A stretch of DNA of 6,042 nucleotides from an uncultured Maritalea sp. (GTDB lineage Bacteria > Pseudomonadota > Alphaproteobacteria > Rhizobiales > Devosiaceae), in assembly GCA_913055925.1 (NCBI GenBank), contig CAJXLH010000175.1, forward strand, positions 1 through 6,042. The letters run 5' to 3'. Shown here piece after piece: positions 5,804 to 6,042 of this stretch. Every line of letters begins with the position of its first letter. Positions within the stretch are counted from its first letter, which is position 1. The notes under the pieces were generated by a model that made no database searches, was not told the DNA's origin, and saw nothing but the letters and a program-made list of their open reading frames with translations. Made by a program: the position numbers and the translations under genes.

Positions 5804-6042
5804 ATGGCCAAGAAGACCAAACGACTACAACCTGTGCTACCCCGAGGCTTTGTGGACCGCGACGCGGTCGAAATCACTGCTTTGGAGCACATGTTCCATC
5901 GTATTCGTTCGGTCTATGAGCGCTATGGCTTCGATCCGGTGGAAACACCACTTTTCGAATATACCAAAAGCCTCGGCAAATTTTTGCCCGACACGGATCG
6001 TCCAAATGCCGGCGTGTTTTCGCTGCAGGATGACGACGAGAA
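5804..6042 (+). CDS. hisS: Histidyl-tRNA synthetase, alphaproteobacterial type (N-terminal 79 residues, cut by window edge)
   Basis: The ATG at 5804 opens a frame to the right edge. HisRS is a homodimeric class II synthetase that charges tRNA-His with histidine in the cytoplasm. Seen: the N-terminal RGxxD element (R14-G-F-V-D18 in LPRGFVDRD), then a helix and class II motif 1 ending in the conserved proline P49 (YGFDPVETPLFEYTKSLGKF). PDTDRPNAGVFSLQDDDE then follows where E. coli HisRS has a different, shorter stretch before TFED. This form matches the divergent HisRS known from alphaproteobacteria that charges tRNA-His lacking G-1, consistent with the tRNA at 1972-2048. The catalytic motifs 2 and 3 and the histidine-specific loops are off the edge. 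A HisZ paralogue (HisG regulatory subunit) also resembles HisRS, but the MAKK start and this N-terminus fit hisS better. hisZ and hisG often follow hisS in this group. Confidence 0.92.
   Translation, partial: MAKKTKRLQPVLPRGFVDRDAVEITALEHMFHRIRSVYERYGFDPVETPLFEYTKSLGKFLPDTDRPNAGVFSLQDDDE

Noticed and set aside
5304..5804. Minus-strand open frame across tag and the hisS spacer
   Set aside because: It is antisense to a confidently identified gene, crosses the tag terminator and shows no recognisable protein motif.

Overview
The window reads as ordinary chromosome of an alphaproteobacterium, most likely of the Hyphomicrobiales (Rhizobiales) and of moderate GC by eye. Three things point there: a histidyl-tRNA synthetase whose N-terminus is of the divergent alphaproteobacterial type, a tRNA-His with the alphaproteobacterial identity set (no encoded G-1, G1:U72 pair, discriminator A73), and a large soluble PAS kinase with a rhizobial PdhS-like N-terminus beside a TadG-like protein and an L,D-transpeptidase. 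The species cannot be named from the sequence.

Layout, left to right. 1-1740 (minus) holds the first 580 codons of a large PAS-domain protein, probably a sensor histidine kinase; its C-terminal catalytic part lies off the left edge. A perfect hexanucleotide array at 925-1005 encodes an alternating Glu-Ala tract in its acidic linker. A 231-bp divergent spacer (1741-1971) separates it from tRNA-His(GTG) at 1972-2048 (plus). Converging on the tRNA from the right is a minus-strand series: a single-domain response regulator (4489-4983), a secreted YkuD-type L,D-transpeptidase (3718-4359) and a TadG-like protein with a von Willebrand factor A domain (2075-3658). Divergent from the response regulator is tag, DNA-3-methyladenine glycosylase I (5058-5675, plus), followed by a good hairpin terminator. 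The start of hisS (5804 to the right edge, plus) closes the window.

Functionally there are three themes: signalling (kinase and receiver), cell envelope (L,D-transpeptidase and TadG-like protein) and information handling (tRNA-His, HisRS, Tag). The kinase and receiver might be partners, but nothing in the sequence proves it. tRNA-His and hisS are a biochemical pair within 4 kb and are expected to have co-evolved.

I found no mobile element, CRISPR array, phage gene or clearly new system. The observations most worth a second look are the hexanucleotide expansion inside the kinase gene and the presence of both halves of the unusual alphaproteobacterial histidine identity system. Several small inverted repeats near gene starts are weaker leads. 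Three starts differ from or refine the longest reading: the transpeptidase and tag probably start at internal ATGs, and the response regulator uses GTG.
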